Source: SpSt-333 sp040751955 (GTDB taxonomy: Bacteria > Bacteroidota > Ignavibacteria > UBA10030 > UBA8401). From it: 64,000 nt of DNA. Within the stretch, counting starts at the first letter, position 1. Each line of letters starts with the position of its first letter. This document shows, piece after piece, positions 45,101 through 53,461 of this stretch. The stretch is from positions 102,785 to 166,784 of the forward strand of contig JBFMFY010000001.1 of assembly GCA_040751955.1 (NCBI GenBank), read 5' to 3'. The notes under the pieces were generated by a model, which did not search any database, had not been told where the DNA came from, and saw only the letters and a program-made list of their open reading frames with translations. The position numbers were made by a program, and so were the translations under genes.

Positions 45101-48100
45101 CGATTGCCGATAACGGGATTGGATTGAGAGTGTTTGGTTCCGTCGTTCACAATGGCAGTCATTCCGGCACCGGCTCTATTATATTGAATGGATCTTCAAG
45201 CCAGACGATATCGGGAACAGGGTCGTACCAGAATTTGACGATTAATAATGCAAATGGCGTTGTGTTGAGCGGTGGAAAAACAATCAACGGTGTGTTGACA
45301 TTTACAACAGGTGTTATTACGACGGGGACAGATACATTGACGATCGCCTCAGGAGGTTCTGTTTCCCGTACATCCGGACATGTGTACGGATGGTTGAAGA
45401 AAAATCTCAGCACTGGATCGAACGTTGCTGTAACATTTGAGGTCGGTGATGCAGCTGCTGCAAATTATACTCCGGCGGCATTCACATTTGCCTCTGTCAC
45501 ATCTGCCGGAAATCTGAGTACGACAACAGTCAATACAGAACATCCCGACATCAACAGCACGTACATTGATCCGACAAACAATGTCAATCGATATTGGCAG
45601 ACGATCAATTCGGGCGGTGTTGCGTTCACAACCTATGACGTGACATTTACGTTCTTGAATCCCGGTGATCTGGATGCTACCGGTACTGAAACATCGTTCA
45701 GGATGAATTTCAACAACGGATCGGTGTGGGATTCGACCACAGCGGGAACAAGAACAACCACAACAAATCAGGCAACAGGAATCGCGCAATTAGGGACGTA
45801 TGTTGTCGGTCTGCAAGTGACATCCGGTGCATATCGAAGCGCTCAAACAGGAAACTGGAATGTCACTTCGACATGGGAACGCTTTAACGGTGTTTCGTGG
45901 GTTGCAGCAACTGCAACACCGTCTTCAACTGATGGATTGATCACTATTCGTTCGGGACATACGGTTTCGGTAACAGCGAATGTTTCCATTGATCAAACAG
46001 TGATTGACGCGGGAGGCATTGTCAGCATCACGGGGACGACGATACTCACTGTCGCAAACGGAGGAGGGACTGATCTCGCAGTTAATGGCACGCTGCAGAG
46101 TTCAAGTTCAAATAATATTACGACCACAGGAACAATTGTCGTGAACAGCGGAGGTAAATACATCCACAACCGTAACGGCGGCAATATTCCGATCGCGACC
46201 TGGGATGTAAATTCCACGTGCGAAATAACTGGCGTAACAAATACTTTGCCTGGAAATCGCAACCAGACATTTGGTAATTTTACATGGAATTGTGCCGGAC
46301 AATCTGCAGCACTGCAACTTGCATTACAGCCGGCATCAGTGACAGGAAATTATTCAATCATTTCAACCGGATCAAGCAACATTAGGATACTGAACAATAC
46401 TACAACAGCACTTACCATCGGTGGTGATTTGATTATACAGGGTGGTACAGTGTTGGGAAAGAACGCAGGCAACAATACACAGCAGATCAACGTGACAGGT
46501 AATTATACCCAAAGCGGCGGTTCTTTTACGATGAGCGCCGGTGCAAACGATAACGCGACAATGAATGTTTCCGGCAGCGTATCGATCTCGGCAGGAACAT
46601 TTACATTTTCCAGTGCAGCGGCAACCGATATAATAAATGTTAGCGGAGATTTTTTGCACACCGGTGGAACAATTACTGAAACATCCACTGGTACCGCCAG
46701 TGTAGTATTTAATGGAACGTTAGTGCAGAACTTTTCAGATGGCGGGACGATCTCGAATACAATTAATTTTACGGTCAACAGTGGAGCAATTCTATCTCTT
46801 GGCACAAGCGCAATTTCAGGGGCTGGAACATTTACTCTTTCATCCGGTGGAACGTTGAAGATGGGTTCAACAGCCGGCATCACAACAACTGGTGCAACAG
46901 GCAACGTGCAAGTGACCGGAACTCGGACGTATAGTACAGGCGCAAATTATACGTACAACGGTTCATCAGCGCAAGTCACGGGGAACGGATTGCCAGCGAC
47001 AGCGAATAAACTGGAGATTAACAACAGTGCCGGTGTTACTTTAACTGCGAGTGTTGCTGTGACTGATTCATTGAACTTATTGGCTGGTACATTGGCTATC
47101 GGTTCCAATACACTTACCATCAACAATGTTGCGCATCTGGTTTCGGGATCGTTGTCCAGCGCCGCAAACGGAACAGTGAATTACAATAAATCATCGAACG
47201 GGCAGACTGTTCTCTCCATGAATTACGGTAATCTAACATTCAGTAATTTTAACAAAACTCTTCCGTCCGGAACTGTTGGTATTGCCGGATCATTCACACC
47301 CGGAACCGCTACAGGACATACCACGACCGGCAATACCATCGATTTCAACGGGAGCGGAACACAAAATGTCGGCGCATGGTCCTATTACAACAATCTAACG
47401 GTGAGCGGCACAAACTGGAAAAAACTGACCGGCAATACCATTGTCAACGGAAATCTTTCTGTATCGAATGGCACACTGAGCGACAGCATCTATACCCTTA
47501 CCGTCAAAGGAAATATTACAAACAATTCTGTGATTACCGGAACGAATAATTTCGGCAAGACCATTCTCACAAGCGGAACGACTGCGCATTCCTTGAGCGG
47601 GACAGGTTCCTATTGGATCTTGGAATTGGATGACAGTTACGGTGCAATAACATCCTCTAATTTTTCAATCGACAGTCTGATCTATCTGACAAGCGGTATT
47701 CTCACAACCGGTTCCAACACTGTCATTTGTAACTCACTTCCGGGTGTGTACCGTTCGGTGACCGGAGGGCATATCAACGGAAGGCTGCGGAAGAATATTT
47801 CTGCAAGCGGCGTGCCTGAAAACTATACGTTTGAAGTGGGCGATGCTGTAAACTATACGCCGATCGAACTCACATTCCAATCAGTCTCTGTTGCGGGAAC
47901 AGTGACCGCATTCCAAACCGCATCGGATCATTCGTTGGTCAAATATTCCGGACTCGACCAAAATAAGAGTGTCAATCGGTACTATACGTTGTCCGGCAGC
48001 GGATTAACATTTACCACGTACGATGCGACGTTTAATTTTATCTCTTCCGATATCGATGCAGGTGCAAACACAGCATACTTCTTTGTAAAGCGGTACGAGT

Positions 48101-51100
48101 CTCCTTCGTGGTATCCGTCAACGGTTAACGTACGTCAATCGACAAGCACACGAACATTGGGTATCACGGCATTCGGAGAATTTGCGGTTGGTGAAGCATC
48201 GTCAGTTTTCTATTGGACGCAGGGTGCAGGAACATATAATTGGGGAGACGACTATAACTGGAGTTCGCACAGTGTGCCGACTGCCGGCAACACTGTCTAT
48301 TTTGACATGGACGATACCGTTGAGGTCAATGTCAACGGCATCTGTAAAGATCTCATCATTCAAAATGACACGATGCGATTAACCATCCTTGCCGGAAAAA
48401 CATTGACGGTGAACGGCAATCTGTACCAGTACAGTGGGGAGTTCAGCACCCGGAATGGATTCCCGACTGTGACAGGATCGGTATCACTCTCCGGCGGGCT
48501 GTTTGGGTATGACTCTTCGGGAGGAACTCAAACTGTTTCTCTACAAACGTATTACAACCTGCGTGTGAGCGGCGGCGGAACAAAAACAGCGGCAGGCGGA
48601 TTTACAGTGAACAAAAATCTTACAATCGGTTCAGGTGCAACTTTTGCAGATGGCGGATTCACGGTCACCGTGAAAGACAGTATTACGAACAATGGTGCTC
48701 ATATCGGTTCAGGAAAAATTCTCCTCGATGGAACGACACAGCACCAATTGACGGGTTCAGGATCGTTTACGAATCTTCAATTGAATAACTCAAGTAACGG
48801 CATTACACTTGACAGCAATCTGACAATCAACGGTACGCTGACATTATCGAACGGCATTATCACCGCGCCGAACGATACTCTGTTCATAAGTTCTACGGGA
48901 GATATTGTTCGTACCAGCGGGCACATAAATGGAAATTTGCGCAAGTATTTTGCCCCTGCTTCAGACTCGCTCTCGTTTGAGATAGGAACTGCGTCAAGTT
49001 ATTTGCCGGTCACGGTATCGTTCGGTACGATCACGTCCGGGGGCAACCTGACAATGAGAATGATATCCGGCGATCATTTCGATATTACTAACTCAACTGT
49101 AGATCCCGATTCAAGTGTCAATCGGTACTGGATTGCAGACAACAACGGAATTGTGTACGATTCCTATAATTTGACAGTGAACTGGCTGTCCGGTGATGTT
49201 GATGCCGGTATTTCTGATTTTTCTGATTTCATTATGGCAATCCGTTCTTCCAGCGGAGTGTGGGATGAATTGACAGCGGGTGCAGTAACATCGACAAGTT
49301 TTCGCGGAATGAGCGGAACGTACTTTGGTTCCTTTGCGGTAGGAAAGCCATCGTCCGGAACCTTCACTTCTGTAGCAACAGGTAATTGGTCAGCAGCAGC
49401 AACATGGGATGTGAACAAAGTTCCGAAACGTCGAGATAAAGTGATTATCGCAAGTCCGCATGTAGTAACATTGACAGCGGACAGCAAAATAGGAAAATTG
49501 ACGATCAATGCTGGCGGAGAACTTGCGGACGCAGGGTACACACTTGATTTGTACGGGAATTTTATTTTCAACGGCACATGGAGCGGTTCGGGAAGAATCC
49601 GCTGGAATGACAATATTGGCGACACACTTTCCGGTACGGGCGGGAAGACTTCCGGTACTTCAACACTGTTTGTTAACGGTACGGGGAAACTGATCACGGC
49701 GACAAACGACACTTTGTATCGCATTCAAATTGCACCGGCAAAATCAATCACGAACAATGGAATAATTCGAACCACGCGATTGATCGGCGATGATGCAAGT
49801 GCTACGTGGGTGAATGCTGCCGGTTCTACATTGAACGTCGGCGATACACTTCTGACAACCGGAACGCTGACGGCGACATCTTCAAACAATACAGTTATAT
49901 ACAATGGCACAATTGCTCAGTCAGTGAAAGCGACCGATTACTTTAGTCTCACGCTGTCAGGCGCACGTGGCGCAAATTCTGTCACGCTGCCAGCATCAGC
50001 AATTACGATTGCCGGAACGTTCAGTCCGACAGCATCATTCACAAGCGGTGGGTATGTTGTTACTGGTAATACGATCGACTTTAGTAATACAACGGCACAA
50101 TCAATCCCGGCGTTTGGATACAATAACCTTACAATCAGCGGCAGTCGTGGGGCAAACAGTATCACGCTCGTGAACGGTGATACAATAAAAATAGCCGGCA
50201 TATTTTCTCCTGCTGCAACATTTACGAGTGGCGGTTATGTGAAGTCGGGAAACTGGATTGCATTCAATGGTAATGGCGCCCAAACGATACCGGCATTTCA
50301 GTACAACAGCTTGAAAATTTCCGGTGGAAGAACAACGAACAACGTGACATTTGCCGGTACGGATACGATCGGTGTTGCGGATAGTCTGAGTTTCCAAGCC
50401 TCATTCTCTACAGGCGGATATGTTACGACGGGAAGCACGATTGCATACAATGGAACAGGAACTCAAACAATATCGCCCTTCAATTATTATAATCTATCAA
50501 TCAGTGGTGCACGGACGACAAACAATGTAGTCTTTTGCCCGACGGGAACGATCGGCATTGCCGGAGTACTTGCTCATTCAGCATCATTCACCTCCGGTGG
50601 ATTGGCATTCACAAACAGTTCAATTGATTTCAATGGAACCGGCTCGCAAACAATTCCGGCATTCAATTATCACAATCTTACTATCAGTGGAACAAGGACT
50701 ACAAATAATGTTACACTTGCACCCTCAACGATCGGGATATCTGGAATATTTTCTCCAAGTGCAACATTTGCAGGCGGCGAGTATGTTGTAACATCGAACA
50801 CTTTTTCTTTCAACGGAAGTGGTGCGCAGAGTATCCCGGCATTCACCTACAACAACCTTCAAACCGGAACTGGAGGGACGAAAACGGCGGCTGGTTCACT
50901 GCGTGTTTATGGAAATCTCACTATAGGCGCAAGCACTACGTTTGATGCTTCATCCACAACGGATACTGTATACGGCGATTGGACCAATAATGGTACGTTC
51001 ATTGCATCCACTTCGCAGATAATCTTGGCGGGGGCTCCTGCAGCGACAATTTCCGGAACAACCACATTCAACGATCTGGTTGTAAATAAACTCGACAGCG

Positions 51101-52329
51101 CCACTGCAATTTCAGTTGCGAGCAATATTCAGGTTGCAAATCTGACGATGACGATGGGAACGATGCAGACCGGCTCAAACGAAGTGACGATCACTTCAAC
51201 ACGGTCCGGAAACGGCATCATCATTGGAACTGTGACTCGAACTCACGCATTCGCTCTTTCAACCCCGTACGCATTTGAAGGACCGAATACCTTGCTTACA
51301 TTTACTGCGGGAACAACTCCTTCATCGGTCTCGATCACGGTAACGCAGACAACACCGTCAAGTCCCACGATGGTGGTTGTTGACCGGTCGTTCAATATAG
51401 CGTTGAGCGGCGGGAGTGGATTGACCTCGACGCTGAGATTGCACTATGAAAATTCGGAAGCAAATGAATTGAATGAAACGATCATGAATCTGTGGCGCTA
51501 TACATCATCGTGGCAAAATCAAAGTGCGACAACACGCGACAGTGTTAATAATTACATTGAGTTAAGCGGCATTTCAAGCATCACCGGTAATTGGGCTATC
51601 GGTTCGAGTGCTTCCTCAAAAACTATTTCGGATATTAATGGCGGAGTGGCGAATGCGGGCGATTCATTGCTTGTGACAATTGATGTAACGAATCCGTACA
51701 GAAGTACAAAAAATAATATCGTCGTTTCTGATCCGCTCGACAACAACTTCATACTCAAGGCAGGTACGATCAGCAATGCCGGAAACATCAGCGGACAAAG
51801 TGTCAATGCAAACGGCAGTCTGGTTGGCGGTACTGTGCAATGGCCCGCATTCTCTCTTGTGAGCGGTGCATCGACATCAAGAACATTCAAGGTGTTCCCT
51901 GATTCATTGACAGGTGTGCCAACGGAATTGATTGCAAACACGGCGTCCATCAATTTTGGCGGAACCAATATCGAATATGTCTCCGCGTCGATCACGATTA
52001 CGAACATCGCAAATATCACCATTGATACCAATATTGTCAGCAATCAAACGCCGATTCCCGGTGATACGTTGATTTATACATTGAAGTACAGCAACGTTGG
52101 AACATCGAACGCAACATCGGTTGTATTGACGTACACAATTCCTGGGAACACTACGTTCCTGACAAACGGCTATGGAGCAGGAACAGGAATTGAACTAAAC
52201 GGCGTTGCGAAAACAAATGCTGCTGATGCAGACGAAGTTTCAGTGAGCGGTTCGAATATTACCGTGACGCTTTCGTCGTTGACACCCGGGACACAAAAAC
52301 AAGTGAAATTTAAAACAGTTGTTAATTAA
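42175..52329 (+). CDS. Giant exported surface protein with beta-repeat modules and C-terminal DUF11 domain
   Basis: 3384 residues in one uninterrupted frame. Signal peptide about 1-32. Residues about 33-290 look like a nidogen-type beta-sandwich (DIGFDFWYNGVRYTQFSVS, RVLTVEWYK, SGVIEFVYGAMN). An Fn3 domain spans about 293-378. Long beta-rich filament follows, with four W/VP units (TWSTAAVPGISDNATI near 390 and counterparts near 1220, 2010, 2400). Four SGHxxGxLxK...VNRYW units start near 1063, 1860, 2245 and 3010 (the last diverged). Five tandem 60-61-residue repeats fill 2589-2891. The end is one DUF11 unit (PGDTLIYTLKYSNVG...LTPGTQKQVKFKTVVN). No T9SS domain, autotransporter barrel or transmembrane helix. 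Likely an adhesin or fibre; a G9 tract lies at 44256-44264. Confidence 0.8.
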   Translation: MKKRDRHTTNVLRVFAALTGLVLFVQSQLDAQTLARYTATRTTGITFTGINTTGNSFPSWRNSAGGNYNEDDNRSYPVDIGFDFWYNGVRYTQFSVSTNGFIDFSSSTDDGGPLTHQYGPYDDDMSEDAPTEITTLVVAPFYLDLTTYGATDPLGESIHYDVSGTTGNRVLTVEWYKVEPWVAGGGGNPDFTFQVKLYESSGVIEFVYGAMNMNGFVFANQTVNVAKGYTSGMNGATMSAAPTAAELYLQQSPNSTTFNNLNATGGELNPPHTLQTEPSSNSKITISPPAMNAPHTLSFTSVTQTSMTLNWVDTLWNEVGFVIYRSDDGGANYNFITQTAPNVTSYNMTGLLAGTTYYYRVYAVNEGRLSSALSGNQFTASPGAPTTVASGSWKNPLTWSTAAVPGISDNATIADGHTVYIDTTVTVNSITVGQGTSGTLLIGDDNTARSITVIGNIDVKAGAIFRVNGTSNTSGHTITAAGNILNAGRFSMATDADSRCAVVFNKSGTQTISGSGDSTHFYTITLNMGSSRSNVLDVFATNFTVSGTNFLTITNGTFNLATGANVTPFTTDVSIPLSGGIRVNHASAILNTTGGNITVQGEFKVQNGTVNIGNNVDQNLISRGGIFDFSGGTTKVRGRFEPYSAFDITDFTMSAGTLIVADSGSTSTTNSPFTMNVAGSRFTMSGGTIIVKKEGGGGAADLGFVNTGYSNYTVTGGTVQIGQTGLTPSGQTMRINSSIPLFDLVVNSSNATATLITNNLTVLNDVTITLGTLNANGLDMTVARNWTNNSQTFTAGSGKVTFNGTSSQSITDAAGETFNKLTINKSSGTLTLANNTTVNDSFQLSAGTLDVGTTTLTLNGIVAGGGTLLSSSNGTVNYNRSAAGQTVLTANYGNLTFSNFTKVLPSAIIGISGTFTPGNAAGHTITGNTIDFNSSGVQNISSFTYNNLTTSNGGTKTIQPGADTVLGTLTIGTGTTIADNGIGLRVFGSVVHNGSHSGTGSIILNGSSSQTISGTGSYQNLTINNANGVVLSGGKTINGVLTFTTGVITTGTDTLTIASGGSVSRTSGHVYGWLKKNLSTGSNVAVTFEVGDAAAANYTPAAFTFASVTSAGNLSTTTVNTEHPDINSTYIDPTNNVNRYWQTINSGGVAFTTYDVTFTFLNPGDLDATGTETSFRMNFNNGSVWDSTTAGTRTTTTNQATGIAQLGTYVVGLQVTSGAYRSAQTGNWNVTSTWERFNGVSWVAATATPSSTDGLITIRSGHTVSVTANVSIDQTVIDAGGIVSITGTTILTVANGGGTDLAVNGTLQSSSSNNITTTGTIVVNSGGKYIHNRNGGNIPIATWDVNSTCEITGVTNTLPGNRNQTFGNFTWNCAGQSAALQLALQPASVTGNYSIISTGSSNIRILNNTTTALTIGGDLIIQGGTVLGKNAGNNTQQINVTGNYTQSGGSFTMSAGANDNATMNVSGSVSISAGTFTFSSAAATDIINVSGDFLHTGGTITETSTGTASVVFNGTLVQNFSDGGTISNTINFTVNSGAILSLGTSAISGAGTFTLSSGGTLKMGSTAGITTTGATGNVQVTGTRTYSTGANYTYNGSSAQVTGNGLPATANKLEINNSAGVTLTASVAVTDSLNLLAGTLAIGSNTLTINNVAHLVSGSLSSAANGTVNYNKSSNGQTVLSMNYGNLTFSNFNKTLPSGTVGIAGSFTPGTATGHTTTGNTIDFNGSGTQNVGAWSYYNNLTVSGTNWKKLTGNTIVNGNLSVSNGTLSDSIYTLTVKGNITNNSVITGTNNFGKTILTSGTTAHSLSGTGSYWILELDDSYGAITSSNFSIDSLIYLTSGILTTGSNTVICNSLPGVYRSVTGGHINGRLRKNISASGVPENYTFEVGDAVNYTPIELTFQSVSVAGTVTAFQTASDHSLVKYSGLDQNKSVNRYYTLSGSGLTFTTYDATFNFISSDIDAGANTAYFFVKRYESPSWYPSTVNVRQSTSTRTLGITAFGEFAVGEASSVFYWTQGAGTYNWGDDYNWSSHSVPTAGNTVYFDMDDTVEVNVNGICKDLIIQNDTMRLTILAGKTLTVNGNLYQYSGEFSTRNGFPTVTGSVSLSGGLFGYDSSGGTQTVSLQTYYNLRVSGGGTKTAAGGFTVNKNLTIGSGATFADGGFTVTVKDSITNNGAHIGSGKILLDGTTQHQLTGSGSFTNLQLNNSSNGITLDSNLTINGTLTLSNGIITAPNDTLFISSTGDIVRTSGHINGNLRKYFAPASDSLSFEIGTASSYLPVTVSFGTITSGGNLTMRMISGDHFDITNSTVDPDSSVNRYWIADNNGIVYDSYNLTVNWLSGDVDAGISDFSDFIMAIRSSSGVWDELTAGAVTSTSFRGMSGTYFGSFAVGKPSSGTFTSVATGNWSAAATWDVNKVPKRRDKVIIASPHVVTLTADSKIGKLTINAGGELADAGYTLDLYGNFIFNGTWSGSGRIRWNDNIGDTLSGTGGKTSGTSTLFVNGTGKLITATNDTLYRIQIAPAKSITNNGIIRTTRLIGDDASATWVNAAGSTLNVGDTLLTTGTLTATSSNNTVIYNGTIAQSVKATDYFSLTLSGARGANSVTLPASAITIAGTFSPTASFTSGGYVVTGNTIDFSNTTAQSIPAFGYNNLTISGSRGANSITLVNGDTIKIAGIFSPAATFTSGGYVKSGNWIAFNGNGAQTIPAFQYNSLKISGGRTTNNVTFAGTDTIGVADSLSFQASFSTGGYVTTGSTIAYNGTGTQTISPFNYYNLSISGARTTNNVVFCPTGTIGIAGVLAHSASFTSGGLAFTNSSIDFNGTGSQTIPAFNYHNLTISGTRTTNNVTLAPSTIGISGIFSPSATFAGGEYVVTSNTFSFNGSGAQSIPAFTYNNLQTGTGGTKTAAGSLRVYGNLTIGASTTFDASSTTDTVYGDWTNNGTFIASTSQIILAGAPAATISGTTTFNDLVVNKLDSATAISVASNIQVANLTMTMGTMQTGSNEVTITSTRSGNGIIIGTVTRTHAFALSTPYAFEGPNTLLTFTAGTTPSSVSITVTQTTPSSPTMVVVDRSFNIALSGGSGLTSTLRLHYENSEANELNETIMNLWRYTSSWQNQSATTRDSVNNYIELSGISSITGNWAIGSSASSKTISDINGGVANAGDSLLVTIDVTNPYRSTKNNIVVSDPLDNNFILKAGTISNAGNISGQSVNANGSLVGGTVQWPAFSLVSGASTSRTFKVFPDSLTGVPTELIANTASINFGGTNIEYVSASITITNIANITIDTNIVSNQTPIPGDTLIYTLKYSNVGTSNATSVVLTYTIPGNTTFLTNGYGAGTGIELNGVAKTNAADADEVSVSGSNITVTLSSLTPGTQKQVKFKTVVN
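44256..44264 (+). repeat. Nine-G homopolymer inside the giant surface gene
   Basis: G9 within codons for KKEGGGGAAD at about residue 695. Loss of one G brings TGA into frame about ten codons later; gain of one G gives a stop after about 45 codons. Both follow from the sequence as written. Confidence 0.85.
49939..50847 (+). repeat. Five tandem 180-183-base coding repeats
   Basis: Encodes five in-frame units of 60, 61, 61, 61 and 60 residues (2589-2891). Each begins Y-x-x-L-x-I/L-S-G-x-R, holds (S/T)GGY or similar near position 37-40 and ends (A/T)Q(T/S)I(P/S)xF. DNA copies have diverged, but protein periodicity is clear. A sixth start (YNNLQTGTGG) follows and diverges. Confidence 0.9.
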
Positions 52330-52349
52330 CCTTATTTAATGGAGAAGCC

Positions 52350-53420
52350 ATGAAAAAGATCCTCATCGTTCTTTGTATCGCTGCTTCATATATCTTTGCA
52401 CAGGGAACTACCCTGAAAGTATATGAGTACAACATAACCGCCAACTCTCTTCTCAAGCTGAAGAGCGGTAAAATCGGGTTCATCACCGTGAAGCCTGTGA
52501 AGAACGCGAAAGATGAAAATTCATTCGGATATTGGATTTCGAACAATACAAATGCCAACGCAGTATTTCTGGAAGTGAAAGAGGGCAGCAAAACTATTTT
52601 ATCGGTTACAGCAAAAGATTTTTCAGCAAAGGCAAAAGTTCAGGGCTCAACAGCTGTTTATAAAAGCGGTACCGGGGCAAATGCCGTAGAGATCACGGTC
52701 GAATCTGTTTTGGAGACTGATGAAACTATGCCGCTTGCAAAAACAATCGGCGTTACCGTAAAGGCAAAAACCCAAGGGAACAAAAGTCTGACCGCTGTGA
52801 TGACGTTATTTGCCGACGGTTTCCTTCGAACGATTGGAACAAACAGTGTCGCAAACAGCAGAGTGGAAAAAGGGAAAGCGGAATATCCTCTCGTACTCCT
52901 TACAGGAAAAACAGGAACCACTGTAACAACGGATGCAGGTGAACAAAAGTCGCCGGGCAAGATGGTTCAACTTCGGTCTGAATCGGCAGTGAGCAGCGCC
53001 GATGCACCGTTACTTTCGTTCAACGTCACCGGGACGACGGTAAAGAATTATGAAAAATCTTTTCAACAGGCATCGAACATTGAAACTGCACTCTCTGAGA
53101 AGAAGGAAAAAACAGAACTCGCAATTTTCAACAGCGCCAACAATACAAATCCGTTTCCCGGCGATACGGTAACGTACACGATATCGTATCACAATATCGG
53201 CAATGCATTTGCGCAGGATGTGGTGATTACAAATCCGATTCCGGAGAATATGTACTACGTTAATGGCTCTGCAGCCGGTGCAAATGCGGAAATAACACTT
53301 GAAAGAAAACAGGTCGCAGCGCCGCAGCAAGGGGATGTTGTATCGGTGAAATGGTTAATCAAAAAACGAATACTTCCGGGAGAGGAAGGAAGCGTTTCGA
53401 TGAAAGCGGTCGTTCGCTAA
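52350..53420 (+). CDS. Exported protein with single C-terminal DUF11 domain
   Basis: 356 residues. Signal peptide MKKILIVLCIAASYIFAQ. Residues about 20-250 match no family I recognise; they are beta-rich and lysine-rich (KLKSGKIGFITVKPVKNAKDENSFGYWISNN). Residues about 268-356 are a DUF11 unit (PGDTVTYTISYHNIGNAFAQDVVITNPIPENMYYV...) ending at the C-terminus, ILPGEEGSVSMKAVVR. TGGAGA lies 6-11 bases before the ATG. Smallest member of the cluster, directly after the giant gene (20-base gap); possibly a minor subunit, cap or chaperone-like adaptor (inference). Confidence 0.75.
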   Translation: MKKILIVLCIAASYIFAQGTTLKVYEYNITANSLLKLKSGKIGFITVKPVKNAKDENSFGYWISNNTNANAVFLEVKEGSKTILSVTAKDFSAKAKVQGSTAVYKSGTGANAVEITVESVLETDETMPLAKTIGVTVKAKTQGNKSLTAVMTLFADGFLRTIGTNSVANSRVEKGKAEYPLVLLTGKTGTTVTTDAGEQKSPGKMVQLRSESAVSSADAPLLSFNVTGTTVKNYEKSFQQASNIETALSEKKEKTELAIFNSANNTNPFPGDTVTYTISYHNIGNAFAQDVVITNPIPENMYYVNGSAAGANAEITLERKQVAAPQQGDVVSVKWLIKKRILPGEEGSVSMKAVVR

Positions 53421-53461
53421 ATGCAGATGAAAATGTCTCATAATATATCAGAGGTAGTACA

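Noticed and set aside
49164..49724. 186-residue minus-strand ORF inside the giant gene, plus many others such as 45159-45413 and 46503-46904
   Set aside because: They are rich in Val/Pro/Ile/Ser without any domain and mirror the Thr/Asn/Gly codons of the repeat-rich plus-strand gene; shadows of real coding sequence.
49939..50847. CRISPR array, considered because of regular 180-base repetition
   Set aside because: Repeats are in-frame protein repeats about 60 codons long and diverged in DNA; no short identical repeats with unique spacers and no cas genes.
42175..52329. Assembly artefact or frameshifted fusion as an explanation for the 10-kb ORF
   Set aside because: One continuous frame, a clear signal peptide at the start, a DUF11 end matching its neighbours, and coherent domain order.
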